64,000 nucleotides of DNA from Cinnamomum chago (taxonomy: Eukaryota; Streptophyta; Magnoliopsida; Laurales; Lauraceae): assembly GCA_038049695.1 (NCBI GenBank), contig CP142457.1, positions 28,853,001 to 28,917,000 of the forward strand. Reading direction: 5' to 3'. Within the stretch, counting starts at the first letter, position 1. Each line of letters starts with the position of its first letter. Positions 34,573-46,623 of the stretch are shown here, piece after piece. Position numbers and translations under genes: made by a program. Below the pieces are notes generated by a model. The model saw only the letters and a program-made list of their open reading frames with translations. It was not told the origin of the DNA and searched no databases.

Positions 34573-35772
34573 ATGGAGAGGAAGAGGAAGAGGAAGATCC
34601 AATGATACAAAGAACTTAGATCGTGCGCGAAATCCTGCGCAGAATTCGCAGAGAGGGAATTCGGAGCAGACTCCGTCGCCTCTGAGGCTAAATGAGTGGC
34701 AGAATCTCGCCGCCCCGAGACAGAATCCGATGATGGATCCGGGGCCAAAGATGTGGATTCCCTGTGGACCGCCGAGGATGAATCTGGGAGGAGTTGGGAG
34801 GGGAACCGATGACGTCTCGCAGGCGGTAAGCATTTCTCTTTCATCTTATGATGTATGCATTCATGGTTTTTCATTGGAGTCTCAGTCGCGGTAGTGATCT
34901 GTTTACTGAGGGCACAGTTTGTGTGCAGGCAATTTCTATGGAAAGATGAAATTGCCACATCAGGAGAGTCTGTGGTTTATAAATATCTCCGAAAAGGTTT
35001 TCCACAGAAGTTAGATATTCGTATTTGGTGCAAAATGTTTTCCTCAATAAAGTGGTGCTAATGTTTCTTTCTATTATTAAAGAGGGAAGTGAGGAAATGA
35101 AGTAATAAACAGGCCCTAAGTAACTATGTTGTGTCCTTGAATAGATTCTCATATTCTTTTCAATACATGTCAAGTATACCGACTGTGAGTCACAATTCAG
35201 TAATCATTTGGATAATTCAGCAACAGTTAGAGATTCACCTATAGATAACATGACATTGTTTTGCCCTACTGAAGACTCCTATTAACTATTTAGTTTTGAG
35301 TTTTGGTTGTGTTTGACATGTTTGCCAATGCATGAATCTACAGAGCCTCCTGCTCATGAGCTTCAACAACTAAAACTTTCTCCCGCAACATCGAAATCGA
35401 AAGTGCCAACTATTACTAGAGTACCAATGACACGACCTAATGGAGGTGGAAAGGATTGCGTGCGACAGATGGAACTCCTTGTGAACCACTTCATGGTTGA
35501 ATTCAATCCCAATGTCAACATCTTTCACTATGACATTGATATGGCTCGAGAAACCACAAAATCCAAATGCTATTGTTAAGAGTCTCAAAATCAGATGAAG
35601 TTTCAGTAAGAAACAAGTTATTTTCTGAAGAGCCATCTTGTTTTCCGAAATCTAAAACTACTTACGATGGTGAGAAGAACATATATAGTGCTATGGAACT
35701 ACCTACTGGCAAGTTTAAGGTGACAATTTCTGGAGGGGAATTGAGACCACGCACATATACTGTTAGTATAAA

Positions 35773-38700
35773 CAGAGGCGGACCCACTGTATAAGGACCT
35801 GGGGCGCCCGCCCCAGGTCAAAATCCATTTTCTCTTTGAAATAGTATTGGGCCTTGGCCCACGCCCCACATCAAACAGATCCACGCCCCAGGTCATGAAG
35901 GGAAAACGAATGAAAAAATAAAAAAACTCAGAATCCTCTTTGCAGTTGCTTCCCTCTTCTGGTCTTCCCTCTTCCGGCCAACCCTCTTCCTCTGAGGCTC
36001 CACGGTTCAGGTAAATCTCTCTCCCTCTCTCTGTAGGTTCTCTCTCCCTCTCCCTCTCTGGCTAGGGTTTGTGCAGTTTCTTCTCTGGCTAGGGTTTGGG
36101 TTTATGTTTTAGTTTTCTGTTTTCTTTTTTTCATTTGAAGTGATGATCTCAGATTCTCAATGCCCTCTTTTCTATTAAAAATGAAAAAAGATTGATTGAC
36201 ATTTGAGAAGAATATCTTCTCTCTCTCTGATTGGAAGGGTTGGGTCCGTTCATGGAGCATTTTTTTTTTTTTTTTGGTATGGTTAATGGCATGAGGTTGG
36301 GTATTATTCTGATATTCTCTCACCTTTTCATTTCATAGACCTCAACCGGCTCAACAAATGTAGGGTTTTTTTTTTTTTTTTTTTTTGCTAGTTAACGGTT
36401 AACCAATGAAGCTTTTTGTTTCTGTTTGACTGTTTCTAACCAATTTCTATAACTTGGAGCCATTGTCTAAATGTACATAGATGATAGAACCCAGATAGCT
36501 ATTTGCCAATTTGAAACGTATGTCATAATGTGATAATGAGACAATGAGTGGTTAAGGTTATCTCTTCTGCTCCCCATTTGGGACAGCTTGAAAATAGGCA
36601 CTGCCCCATCTTTTGATCTCCTTCTCAGTTAATGCATCCTTCCTCTATTTACCATATCTCCTTTAGCTTTTCTTTGTTTTTTGTTGTTATTGTTTTCTTC
36701 CTTTTATTTTTTATGTACTTTTCTCTGCATATGTATATGGTGTTTGACAAAATGCCACACTGAGATTTGATGCCATCCATTTCTGTTGACTGTTGTACTG
36801 TTTTTTTTTTTCCTGGTTGTATGTAGTATGTACTTTGGGTTTGGATTTGCAAACTGCGTTTGGAAACAACACCTAAAATTAATATTGGTATTCACCTCAA
36901 AATTCTTTGGCCGTGTTCTGCAAGGAAGTGCCCATTATTTGAACAGTTCATCACAAAGTTTGGCCTCATGTACAAATAATCCAATTAGGATATTCTCACT
37001 TTGTTTCAGCAGTTCCTGTTAGTTCTATAATCTTCAGTTTTGCCCAGTACCAAGTCACTTCAAAATCATTTTTTAATTCGTTCAAATCAGGCAAATAGCA
37101 AATGCCAGCTGATCTTATGACTATGTCAAGCTCAGCAGCTGAATCATTGTATGTTTGATGAGAAAAGTAGTGATTTCGTGGGATGGTTCTTCAGAGGAGG
37201 GTAAGAATGATAGTCATTGAAAGGAATATAAAGACTAAAAGTAGCTCTATCAAACCAAATCTTTCAATCATGTTGATTCATTTCTATGTCCTTGTTTCGA
37301 ATAGATCTAGAATTGTTGTGAGCGAGTCTTATCTAATCTTGATCTATGTTTAAGCTTTAACTACTTATTTCTTTTTTTCTTTTTTCATTTTGGAAACATT
37401 ATTCTTGGCCCGTAATATGATGTTTATAATTATGCTGATAATGTTCATCTATAAATTATAAATACAGGTGCTCTCATTTGGATTCATATGATTAAGGAAC
37501 TGTTTGGAGCTTAAGGAAATAATAACAAGGTACTAATTTTTACATGATAATGTGTATTACTTCTTTAGAGTTTCTTTATTATTGTTGTAGTTTGCTTGTC
37601 AAATTTTGTGCTAATTTCTTGAGGATTCGCGATTTGAGTGTTGTCGCTTAAAAGTTTATTTACAAATTAGGTGTTAGTAGTAGGATTCTTTATAAAAAGA
37701 AGAAATTGTTTAAAATCAAGTCTTTAACCTATGTTATAAATGGTGATTATTGGTGGTTGGCGAGGATTTTAATGTAATTGACCTTATCTTTGAATCAGAT
37801 ATGGAAAAATATTACAAAAAACAATCAACTACCAATCCACCGTCTCTGATTCCAAAGAATGACAAGAATGATGAAATGCCATCATCCTCGAAGAAAGGGC
37901 GTGTAGAGGTTAATTTGACTGCTCTTCCTGCGGATCCTGGGTTACGGAATCCAATCTCAAGCTATCATCCTATGGATAGGGACCAAGTCCGAAGAGCATA
38001 TCTACAAAAGGGCCCTTGTCAACCTCGTGACCATAAGTTTCCTTATTCGGGGTGTGGACAAGATAAGAGGAGATTTAATCCTTTTTGGTTTAAGGATTAC
38101 GGCAGTTGGTTGGAGTACAGCATAGAAAAAGATGCTGCATTCTGCCTGTGTTGTTATCTTTTTGGGGAGGAAACGCGTTATGATACTTTTATATCTCAAG
38201 GATTTAAAAGTTGGAGGAAAAAAGAAAGAATTGAAAATCATGTGGGAGGCCCGAATAGTGTTCATAATCAAGCATATGAGAAGTGTCAGAACTTATTGAA
38301 TCAAGAGCAACACATTGAGACGATTATTATCAAGCAATCAAGTCAAGCTCGAACAGATTATTGAATTCGTTTGAGGCTACAGTTGCTTCTGTTAGATTTC
38401 TTTTGCGCCAAGGATTGCCTTTTCGTGGTCATGATGAATCTGAAGATTCAAACAATATGGGTAACTTCCTTGAACTTTTGCAAGTACTTGCCGATCAGAA
38501 TGAAGCTATTAAAAGAGTTGTATTGGAAAATGCTCCTGAGAATCTAAAGTTGACCTCCCCTAAGATTCAAAAAGACATTGTGAATGCGGCTGCCATAGAA
38601 ACCACTCAAGCTATCATTTCCGAGCTTGGAGATGCACCATTTTCTCTTTTGGTGGATGAATCTAGGGATATCTCTATCAAAGAGCAAATGGCAGTTGTTA

Positions 38701-40532
38701 TACGCTATGTGGATAAGCGGGGATGTGTGATTGAGCGGTTTTTAGCCATAGAACATGTTGCAGACACTAAAGCTCAATCACTTAAGCTGGCCATTGAAGC
38801 GATATTTTCTAGGCATGGATTGAGCATGTCAAGTTTACGTGGGCAAGGTTATGATGGGGCTGCTAATATGAAGGGTGAGCTTAATGGATTGCAAAGGCTC
38901 ATTCAGAATGAGAATCCCGCCGCATTCTATGTTCATTTTTTTGCACATCAGCTTCAGTTGACACTCGTTGCGGTTGCAAAAGATAACAATTTCATCGATG
39001 CTTTCTTCGAGACAGTTTCTATGGTGTTGAATGTTGTTGGAGGCTCTTGCAAACGTCACGATATGCTCCAAAATATACAGGCTGCTAAAGTCGTTGATGC
39101 TCTCGATTCGGGCGAACTTGAAAGTGGACGGGGTTTGAATCAGAAGACTAGCCTAAAGAGGCCGGGAGATACACGTTGGGGCTCGCATCATGATACATTG
39201 ATTAACCTGCTACTCATGTTCTCCTCAGTGGTTGATGTGCTTGAAATTATCTCAGATGATAATACGAGTGAACACAAGGGCTCTGCCACTAACTTATTGA
39301 GTGTATTGGATGATTTTGATTTTGCATTTAAATTACATTTGATGAGAGCTATATTGGGGATCACCAATGACTTATCAAAGTTATTGCAGCGAAAAGATCA
39401 AAATATTATCACTGCCATGGAACTAGTGAGAGTGTCAAAGCAACAACTACAAACGATGAGAGATGATGGGTGGGATTCTCTCCTATTTGAAGTCCATTCA
39501 TTTTGTGATAAATATGAAATCATCATTCCCAATATGAATGATATGTTTGTTGGAAGAAAGCGATCACGACGCAAAGCTGAATTGACAAATCTCCATCATT
39601 TTCAAGTCGACATATTCTATGCTACTATTGATTTGCAACTTCAAGAGCTCAACCGCCGCTTTAATGTGGTGAACACCGAGTTGCTTCTTTGTGTGGCATG
39701 TTTGGATCCAAGTGATTCATTTTCTGCTTTCGATAAGGAAAAATTGATTCGACTATCTGAATTATATCCAAATGATTTTTCGAACTTAGATCGGGTGAGA
39801 CTTGATAGTCAGCTTTCTACTTATATCATAGATATGCGCACCAATAGTAAGTTTTTTGGAATGAAAGGAATTAGCAGCTTTGCTCAGAAGATGGTTGAAA
39901 CACAAAGGGACATTGCATATCCTTTAATTTATTTGCTCTTGAAATTAGCGCTAACCCTACCAGTTGCCACTGCTACTGTTGAGAGGGTATTTTCTGCTAT
40001 GAAAATCGTTAAGAATCGATTGCGCAATCGAATGGAAGATGAGTGGATGAATGATTGTTTGCTTGTGTATATCGAAAAGGACATATTCAATAGCATTGAT
40101 GATGAGACGATCATGCAACGCTTTCAAAACATGAAGAGCCGTAGAGGGCAATTGTAAAAAACTTTGTTTTGGGGTTAAGATGACTTTTGATTAGAGAAGT
40201 ATATGTTAGTTGATGTCTAATCATTAATATGTACTTCTTTCTTCGGGTTGATAGCCGAATTTTTTGGAGGTTGTGAACCCTTTCTTTTTGGGGATAATTG
40301 GTTTGCCCTCATTTTTTGGGAGACTTTTTTGTTTTCAGTGTACTTCTCTTATACTGTAAATTTTGGAGAAATGAATAGTCTTCATTTCAAACAAGAAATA
40401 TATTAAGTTGGTATAGTTAAATATTTTGCGTCTATTTACATGGAATGCATTTTTTTCTTTTGTTATTGTTGATATGAAAAATTCTAATAAAAGTTTAGCC
40501 CCACCTAAACGAGAATCCTGGGTCCGCCTCTG
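35773..40532 (+). mobile_element. hAT transposon inserted in the Argonaute exon
   Basis: A 4760-bp element has perfect 14-bp terminal inverted repeats, cagaggcggaccca (35773-35786) and tgggtccgcctctg (40519-40532). The flanks agtataaa (35765-35772) and ggtataaa (40533-40540) form the 8-bp target duplication typical of hAT, with one mismatch. Removing the element and one flank copy restores the Argonaute reading frame through SIN. About 2 kb of non-coding leader precedes the transposase and includes poly-T runs near 36261 and 36367. Confidence 0.95.
37801..40157 (+). pseudogene. hAT transposase, TTF-type zinc finger (MYM-like) family
   Basis: This enzyme would cut and join the element ends. 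I chose MEKYYKKQS at 37801 because a likely splice acceptor (gaatcag) lies just before it. The first part (to about 38360) has the TTF-type zinc finger (NPFWFKDYGSWLEYS, then FCLCCYLFGEE). The second frame (from 38361) carries the DUF4371 region (LLVDESRDISIKEQM, GYDGAANMKG) and the C-terminal hAT dimerisation motif LTLPVATATVERVFSAMK. The two frames meet at 38362, where a TGA (probably a former CGA) and a one-base deletion a few codons later break the protein. Otherwise it is complete, about 800 residues. The element is therefore recently inactivated and could be mobilised by a functional relative. Confidence 0.92.
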
Positions 40533-41084
40533 GGTATAAACCTAGTCAATACGCTTCAACTTGGGGTGTTGGATGCATATCTTAAGGGGACGGGACAATC
40601 TGTTCCACGTGATATCTTACAAGGAATGGATATTGTTATGCGAGAAAATCCAAGTAGAACCCAAATCACAATAGGCAGGAAATTTTACTCTAAAAGCTGA
40701 GATCCTAATTGTGATAAAAACTCAGATTGCAGTTGTGGCATTGGTGATGGGAATATAGCTTGCGAAGGATCTCAACAGAGATTTAAGCTCACTTGTCAAG
40801 GCCTCTCTTACTGTACAGACTACACTGTTATGCCATTTTGTAAACCACTCCCTGGGCTCAAGTTTCTGTGAGAAAACTTACAGATTCGGTTTTACGAATA
40901 GATGCCACTGAATGAGAACCTAATTGGAAAAGTGGCAAGGGCATTGAAAGGACTGAAAGTGATAGTGACACACAGGAATACTACACAAATGTTTGAAGTT
41001 ATGGGGCTGACAGAATTAGAGACGAGCTCTATATCATTCCATCTTAAAGAAGCAAATAACGCGAGTTCATAAAGAAAGGTGACC

Positions 41085-43944
41085 TCTCACATCCCGGTCC
41101 CGAATCACCCTGACTAGGATAATCCCCGAGGTGTGTCACACGTACTCCCACGTGCTGTACCTGTCTCGAGCCAAATACAACACACGAAGGAGAGAAAACA
41201 ACTTTCCATACACATGAGTGAAAACTCACTAGAACATATCAATAGCAATTAAATATGGCGGAAGCTGTGTTTCATTCTTTTGAGGTATCAATTTCCCATT
41301 CGGTCCATTTAACATTCCAAGTTTTATACAAAAGAATTATACAAATTATATACATTGGAATACAAAAGAGAGGTATAAAGAAACCTATACAAACAATACC
41401 AAAAGTATAACAAAAGAATAGTTGTTCTTCTAAGTGTGGCCCACATAAAAAGGGGCTAGCCACACTCGCTACTGAAAGATTTCAAAAGGTAGATGCGCTC
41501 TTCGAGGAAGACAAATCTATACGGCCTCAGTTTCCAGCCACTCTTCTAACCCTGAAGGTACCTTTGGGGTGACCTTCTCTTCCTCCTTGGCCTTCTCAGG
41601 GCCGGAGGCTGCACCTGCGACTGTAACACCAAGAGTAGTACCATCAATACGACAATTTAGCAAGTATATGCAATCATATGGAAATACATAATGCTTCAAA
41701 TTGAATTTAGGACGAATAGATTAATAGATGTCAATAATAAGTATCAGCTAGGCAAGTTGTGCAAATTGAATGAGTTATACTTGGGAATCAACTATAGTGA
41801 AAACTTACTAATTTGGTTACTACTATAAGCTCATCCTCTCAAAAGAAAGCAAATCTAGTTGGGATGTCACCAGCGGCTTGGCCAAAGGCTAGCTGGCTAC
41901 TCAGTCTGGAGTTCCGGTACTCCATATGATTTACTGCAGTAGTCTCACATAACTAAACCAAGTTTAACCCCGTCGGGTATTACAAGATCGTAGCTAAGTA
42001 GTGCCGACTCGATCGAATCAAGTAATAATCGAATAAAATCGGATTTGAGTAAGTTTATATTTCATTTATCTATAATCAAATCGAATATTAATCACATTTT
42101 TCATGAATACTTACTCAATTCCATATTTCCAATGAACATGAATTTTGGTATGTAATACTGACAATATGAGTTAAATGTAAACAACCGAATCTCAATGAAC
42201 ACTAGTGATGTAATTAATTGACATATCAGGATCGAGTGTCAATAAGGAATTATATTCTAATATGAATACAGTAATTTAAAGGAATCAAGGTATTTAAGAA
42301 CCAACACTAAACTATTGAATTCAACCTTTCACTGTCTAATACAACGTAGGTTTAAGAAGATCAATGTATTGCTACTTTATTAGGTGTCACATGTATAGAA
42401 AATATGTTGAATTTCCCAAACTAAGCTTCATGGCATAGTGTTAGACTAAGGAGTATCCATTGGTCCAAATTAATAAGGTTAATTGTTCCATTTTAGGGTC
42501 ATAAAATCTCAAAGGTTCCTAAATTCCTATTGGATAGGGGTAAGCACCTTAATTATCAATTTGGGACATTTAAGATGGGTTAAGATAGATTAAAGGTGAT
42601 AATTCACCCTAAACTTGGGTCGGAAAAAGGCTCAGTTATCAACTTCAAGTTCGCTCGAGCGAGCGAACCCGAAGTTCGCTTGAGCTGACCCATCTAGAAG
42701 GTTGGTCGCTCGCGCGCTTCACTTTGTTAGCTTGAGCGAGGGTTCCAGGAAGATGTTCGCTCGAACGGACCCATCCAGAGAGGTGGACGATCGAGCGCAC
42801 CATTTGATCGCTCGACCCAATATTTCATATGGGGGTTTGCTCGAGCAAAGTGTCCAGTTCGCTCGAGCAAACTGTCCAAGAATCCTGACTTTAGGAATTC
42901 TCACCGCTTCTTCTTTACATTCAGTCCCAACTTCTTTTCACTATAATCCTACACTTTAGGGCCTCCTTACTCCCATCTTCATATCAGGAAATCCTTCCAT
43001 CCATTTCATAAATCACAACATTATAAACAAGCTAATCTACTCATGTATTAAGAAATGAAATCATGAAAGAGAACTTCATTGAAATCAAATGGAATTCAAC
43101 CACTACATAAATCCAAATTAGAGCTTATTCTTGCCTTGATCTAATAGAGCTTTCCACACTTTCTACGCTTTTTAGCTTAAAGGAACCCAAATCCTCAAAA
43201 CACTCAAACCCTAATCATAAATAAACATGGAAAAGAAAATGCATATGCATATATGATTAGTTAGGAGTCCTTTGACTCTAATGCAACTCCAAAACTCAAC
43301 TACAAAGTGTTTAAGGTCTACCTCTTACAATGATTTCAAATTTGGAAGGGGTGGAAAATTGTGGAGATGACTTCTAGTCCACAAAGAAAGGGGAAGATGG
43401 AGATGATGAAGATAGAGTTCCCTCCTAGCTCCCAAGGCACATAATCTATGCTCCTTGTAGTGATTGAAGAAGAAAGCGATTGGAGAAGAAGAGAAAGAGA
43501 GTAGAGAGGAAAGAAGGTAAAAGGAATGAAAGAAAAGAGCCCAAATGCTATATATAAAGGGATGAGTATGGCAATTTACAAGAGAGCCCACTAACATTGT
43601 CTATTTTCATTTTGAGTCAATGAGGTCCAATTATTCAACAGTAGCTTAAATGAAATAAAGTCTAATACGAAAGTCGATGTACTCGCCGAAACACACGCGA
43701 TGATGTCAAAATGACATGCAAATGATGAAAAATGTGAAAATCGATAATTATGAAAAAGCCCTTGACTCAACTCAATCGAGTCAATTCTATTCTAACTCAC
43801 CTATTCAGGGTTTAAGACTCAACTAACTCAGTCTATAAAGACTAATAAACACTAACTACCATAATTAGCAATCAAATTGAATTAATTTAGCGAAGACACG
43901 CTTAATTAGCACTAATCAGGATTAAATCGGGTCGGGGTGTAACA
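41085..43944 (-). mobile_element. Solo LTR, Tekay-like gypsy, inserted in the Argonaute PAZ exon
   Basis: Flanked by tgacc on both sides (41080-41084 and 43945-43949). On the minus strand it runs from tgttacaccccgacccg to ccgggatgtgaga; the last bases should be gaca, so one terminal base has changed. A minus-strand TATA box lies at 43549-43559, with a leader behind it. Removing the LTR and one tgacc joins the PAZ reading frame. An array of gctcgagc words lies at 42650-42872. Confidence 0.93.
42650..42872. repeat. Array of gctcgagcgaac words
   Basis: About ten words based on the self-complementary gctcgagc, commonly continued as gaac and separated by ccatccagag-type spacers. The array lies some 700 bp downstream of the TATA box in LTR orientation. 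The same word array occurs at 62851-63062 in another LTR. Confidence 0.85.
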
Positions 43945-44245
43945 TGACCCTTGTGAAGTATTATGTGGAGAAATACAATCAGGACATTCAATATAAGAAT
44001 CTTCCTTGCTTGGACTTAAGCAATGGCAGAAAGAAGAATTATGTACCAATGGAGTTGTGTGTTTTGGTTGAAGGGCAGAGCTATATCCCAAGGATGACCT
44101 TTCTAAAGATGCAGAAAAGAAACTGAGGAACATGTCTCTGGTAAGGCCCATGGAAAGGAAGCAAAGGATTTGCGACATAGTGAATTCAGTTAATAACGGC
44201 CTATGCGGGTAAGTAAATTAATGTTTTAATCTTGTTCTGTATATT

Positions 44246-44436
44246 TCAAAATTCTATGATGCAAGTTTCTCTTCCTGTCGTGGTTGAACATTAGATCATA
44301 GCATAATATATGACCTGGATTGGATAACATTCATTTATGGCTCAAAATTCTATGATGCAAGTTTCTCTTCCTGTCGTGGTTGAACATTAGATCATAGCAT
44401 AATATATGACCTGGATTGGATAACATTCATTTATGG
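44246..44436. repeat. Perfect tandem duplication of about 96 bp
   Basis: 44246-44340 and 44342-44436 are identical over about 95 bp and start tcaaaattctatgatgc. It lies in what would be the intron after the Argonaute PAZ exon. The identity implies a recent duplication. Confidence 0.93.
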
Positions 44437-44799
44437 GTTGAAGTGACCTCCATCACTTGACAATCTCACATTTTATTTCGGAACAACAGGTGAATATTGA
44501 GTATCAATCCAATCCAAAGTAGCTAGAAACTCTGGAACTTAAAAATTTTGAGTTGAATGATTATTCCCCGGGATATCTTTCGTGACAGCCTCTTCAGTCG
44601 GCTCTCCTCACACACAAATAGGCGCACACTCTGTCCTGCATTTGCATACAGTGATAGTTCTTACCAATTCACGGTGATGTGGTTGATTATAAAACAATCG
44701 AACTACATTGCAACGCAACCTGCGTTTGTGACCCACGTGACAGAAAACAGTTGGATAGAAGTGGCCCATTGTGGATTGATGGGGTATGCTCGCCACTTC

Positions 44800-44830
<31 letters not shown>

Positions 44831-45366
44831 TGAAGTTGGTTTGTGGCTATTTGATTTGATAAATATTCCTTTACATTTGATGAAAACTCACGGGCATCCG
44901 CTAAATTTAGTGGTAGTTAAATGTTGAGATTTTCAAATGCATATGCCAAGCACAATATTGATATTTCTACAACAGTTTGAAGCAACAAAACGGACGCTTG
45001 CTATTATTCAATGCATCAGAATTACTTTTTATGCCGGCAATGGAAATGGAGTTTTGAACAAATAGATTACTATCTTATAAACTGAAAATTTTCTCAGCAA
45101 AATAAATAAATAAGTAGAGTTAAAATATAATGTGGATTTATTAAATTTACTTTTCTTATGTCATAGAAAATGAATTATTGTATGGAGTCTTCCCTGTTAA
45201 TCTTTGAAATCTCACCAACTAGGTCAAGTGTTAACTGAGAAATTAAACAAAAAATGTTTTCTATGTCAATCCTGAGTTTTTTTTCTCCTGAAAAGTACTT
45301 ACAATATATCTTATTTCTATTTAAATATAATAGACTAACATCCTATTTTACGCAAATGTTTAACAC
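44437..45366. other. Unassigned, probably remaining Argonaute intron
   Basis: No PIWI-type coding sequence was found on either strand. A possible acceptor (caacag at 44491) is followed by sequence too decayed to assign. A run of about 29 T lies at 44801-44829. The rest is AT-rich and non-coding. Confidence 0.4.
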
Positions 45367-45382
45367 ACTGACTCTATATGTT

Positions 45383-45570
45383 TTACCCAAGCAGGGTGTT
45401 GACAGAGTTTCCCATTGGGAGGGTTTTATTATGTAGTTGTGGTGTAAGGGGGTACAATACCCTTGTACCTTTGTGTTTCCTTCACCTTTCCTTCTTCTTT
45501 TCTTGTATTCTCTCTTTGTAATCTCTTCTCTTTCAATAAAAGTTATTGTTACCGATTAAAAAAAAAACCA
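45383..45570 (+). mobile_element. Retroposed transcript 3' end with poly(A) and target duplication
   Basis: A short insert ends with aataaa (45535-45540) and a run of ten A (45558-45567). It is bounded by actgactctatatgtt (45367-45382) and actaactctatatgtt (45571-45586), which agree at 15 of 16 positions. This is the signature of LINE-driven retroposition. The source could be a truncated LINE, a SINE or a cellular mRNA; I do not recognise it, and no tRNA-like promoter boxes are seen. Confidence 0.75.
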
Positions 45571-45669
45571 ACTAACTCTATATGTTGGATTTAGTGTTGT
45601 GTTTTAAACCACTTAAGTATCAGCTTATTGGCCATGCAGCAAAAAATTTCTCAATTATATGATCATAAT

Positions 45670-46118
45670 TGTTGTGCTTAGCGCACCAATCAAGCCACAC
45701 AAACCACACACAGAGGAAAGATCACACACAGAGAAACACACAAGGTTTTACGTGGTTCTACTTGAGCCTACATCTACAGGAGAAGAAGGCAAGAGCATCA
45801 CTATGAGGAAAGATTACAATGGAGTTTTCACACACAACCCCAATCCCAGGTACACCCACAGACACTCTCTCTATCAAGCTGCTAGCTTGTTGTGTTCTTC
45901 ACTCTCTGCTCAACACACAGAGGAATGCCTCTATTTATCGCCTCAGCCAAGAAACAGAGGGCTTACTGTTGTCTGTGCTTTCCTAGCTTTGCACCATGCT
46001 TGTTGTCAGCTGGCCCATGCCGCTGGTCCATGGTAAGGTCAAGTCAACAATGATAGCTCCTAGTCCATGGTATGGTCAAGTTAACAATGATAGCTCCTAT
46101 TAAGCCATCATGCTAACA
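45670..46118 (-). repeat. 3' LTR of the copia element (449 bp)
   Basis: Plus-strand limits are tgttgtgcttagcg and catgctaaca. On the minus strand, polypurine tract ccaaggtggagatt adjoins at 46119-46132, a typical copia sequence. A TATA-like gataaatag lies at 45931-45939 (minus). The first 156 bp match the truncated 5' LTR at 60480-60635. Confidence 0.9.
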
Positions 46119-46244
46119 AATCTCCACCTTGGCGAACATAGGAGTTGATCCTCATTAGCACATAATACGTCTCACCGTCTCCATCTGCCCCTTAGGGCAC
46201 TCAGGTACTGATCACACTGATCAAGTCCAAGCAATGCTTGAACT

Positions 46245-46592
46245 TAGGGCTACACATGGGCGATTCGGATCGATTTAACACTAAAACCAACAACCAAACC
46301 GAACATGTCGGTTTTTTAATTAATCGATCCGATCCGACAGATGGAGAGGGCTTAAACCAAATCGAACCGAACCAAACAGTTTGGTTCGGTTCCGTTCCGT
46401 CGGTTTAACCGTTGTTTTTCATTTTCTTTTTTTGAAAATTAGACATTAAAAATTTCAAAATGATGATACCTCATCCTTTGCATTTATTCCAATGTTTAGT
46501 GCAAACATAAAATTCCAACATTCCAGACTTGACTAAATGCATATAAAAAATAATTATACTCCAAAAAGAGAGTTTGGACTAAACGCAAGCGC

Positions 46593-46623
<31 letters not shown>

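Larger units (their letters stand above)
34573..44213 (+). pseudogene. AGO2-like: AGO2/AGO3-like Argonaute pseudogene (N to PAZ part)
   Basis: Argonautes bind small RNAs and silence targets; the plant AGO2 clade acts in antiviral defence. The first exon (34573-34825) starts MERKR and after a frameshift reads RSNDTKNLDRARNPAQNSQR, ending at a gtaagc donor. The intron ends at the AG at 35343. The next exon reads PPAHELQQLKL, then RQMELLVNHFMVEFNPNVNI, a frameshift near 35565, then TTYDGEKNIYSAMELPTGKF. The hAT insertion follows, and reading resumes at 40541 (LGVLDAYLKGTGQSVPRDIL, then IVMRENPSRTQITIGRKFYS). PAZ residues flank the solo LTR (KVTLVKYYVEKYN; NYVPMELCVLVEGQ), then a frameshift and MSLVRPMERKQRICDIVNSV up to a donor near 44210. 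Stops lie near 40700, 40868, 40901 and 41070. MID and PIWI are absent. Retained introns show it is not a processed copy. Confidence 0.9.

Noticed and set aside
34524..34958. 144-codon minus-strand frame over the Argonaute first exon
   Set aside because: It is a shadow of the plus-strand exon, which has a sensible TATA box, splice donor and AGO2-like residues.
44491..44560. Start of an Argonaute MID exon after a caacag acceptor
   Set aside because: Only vague similarity in different frames; no stretch long enough to support it.
45659..46036. 125-codon plus-strand frame near the end of the Argonaute region
   Set aside because: It lies within the copia LTR, which is defined by its ends, polypurine tract and partner LTR.
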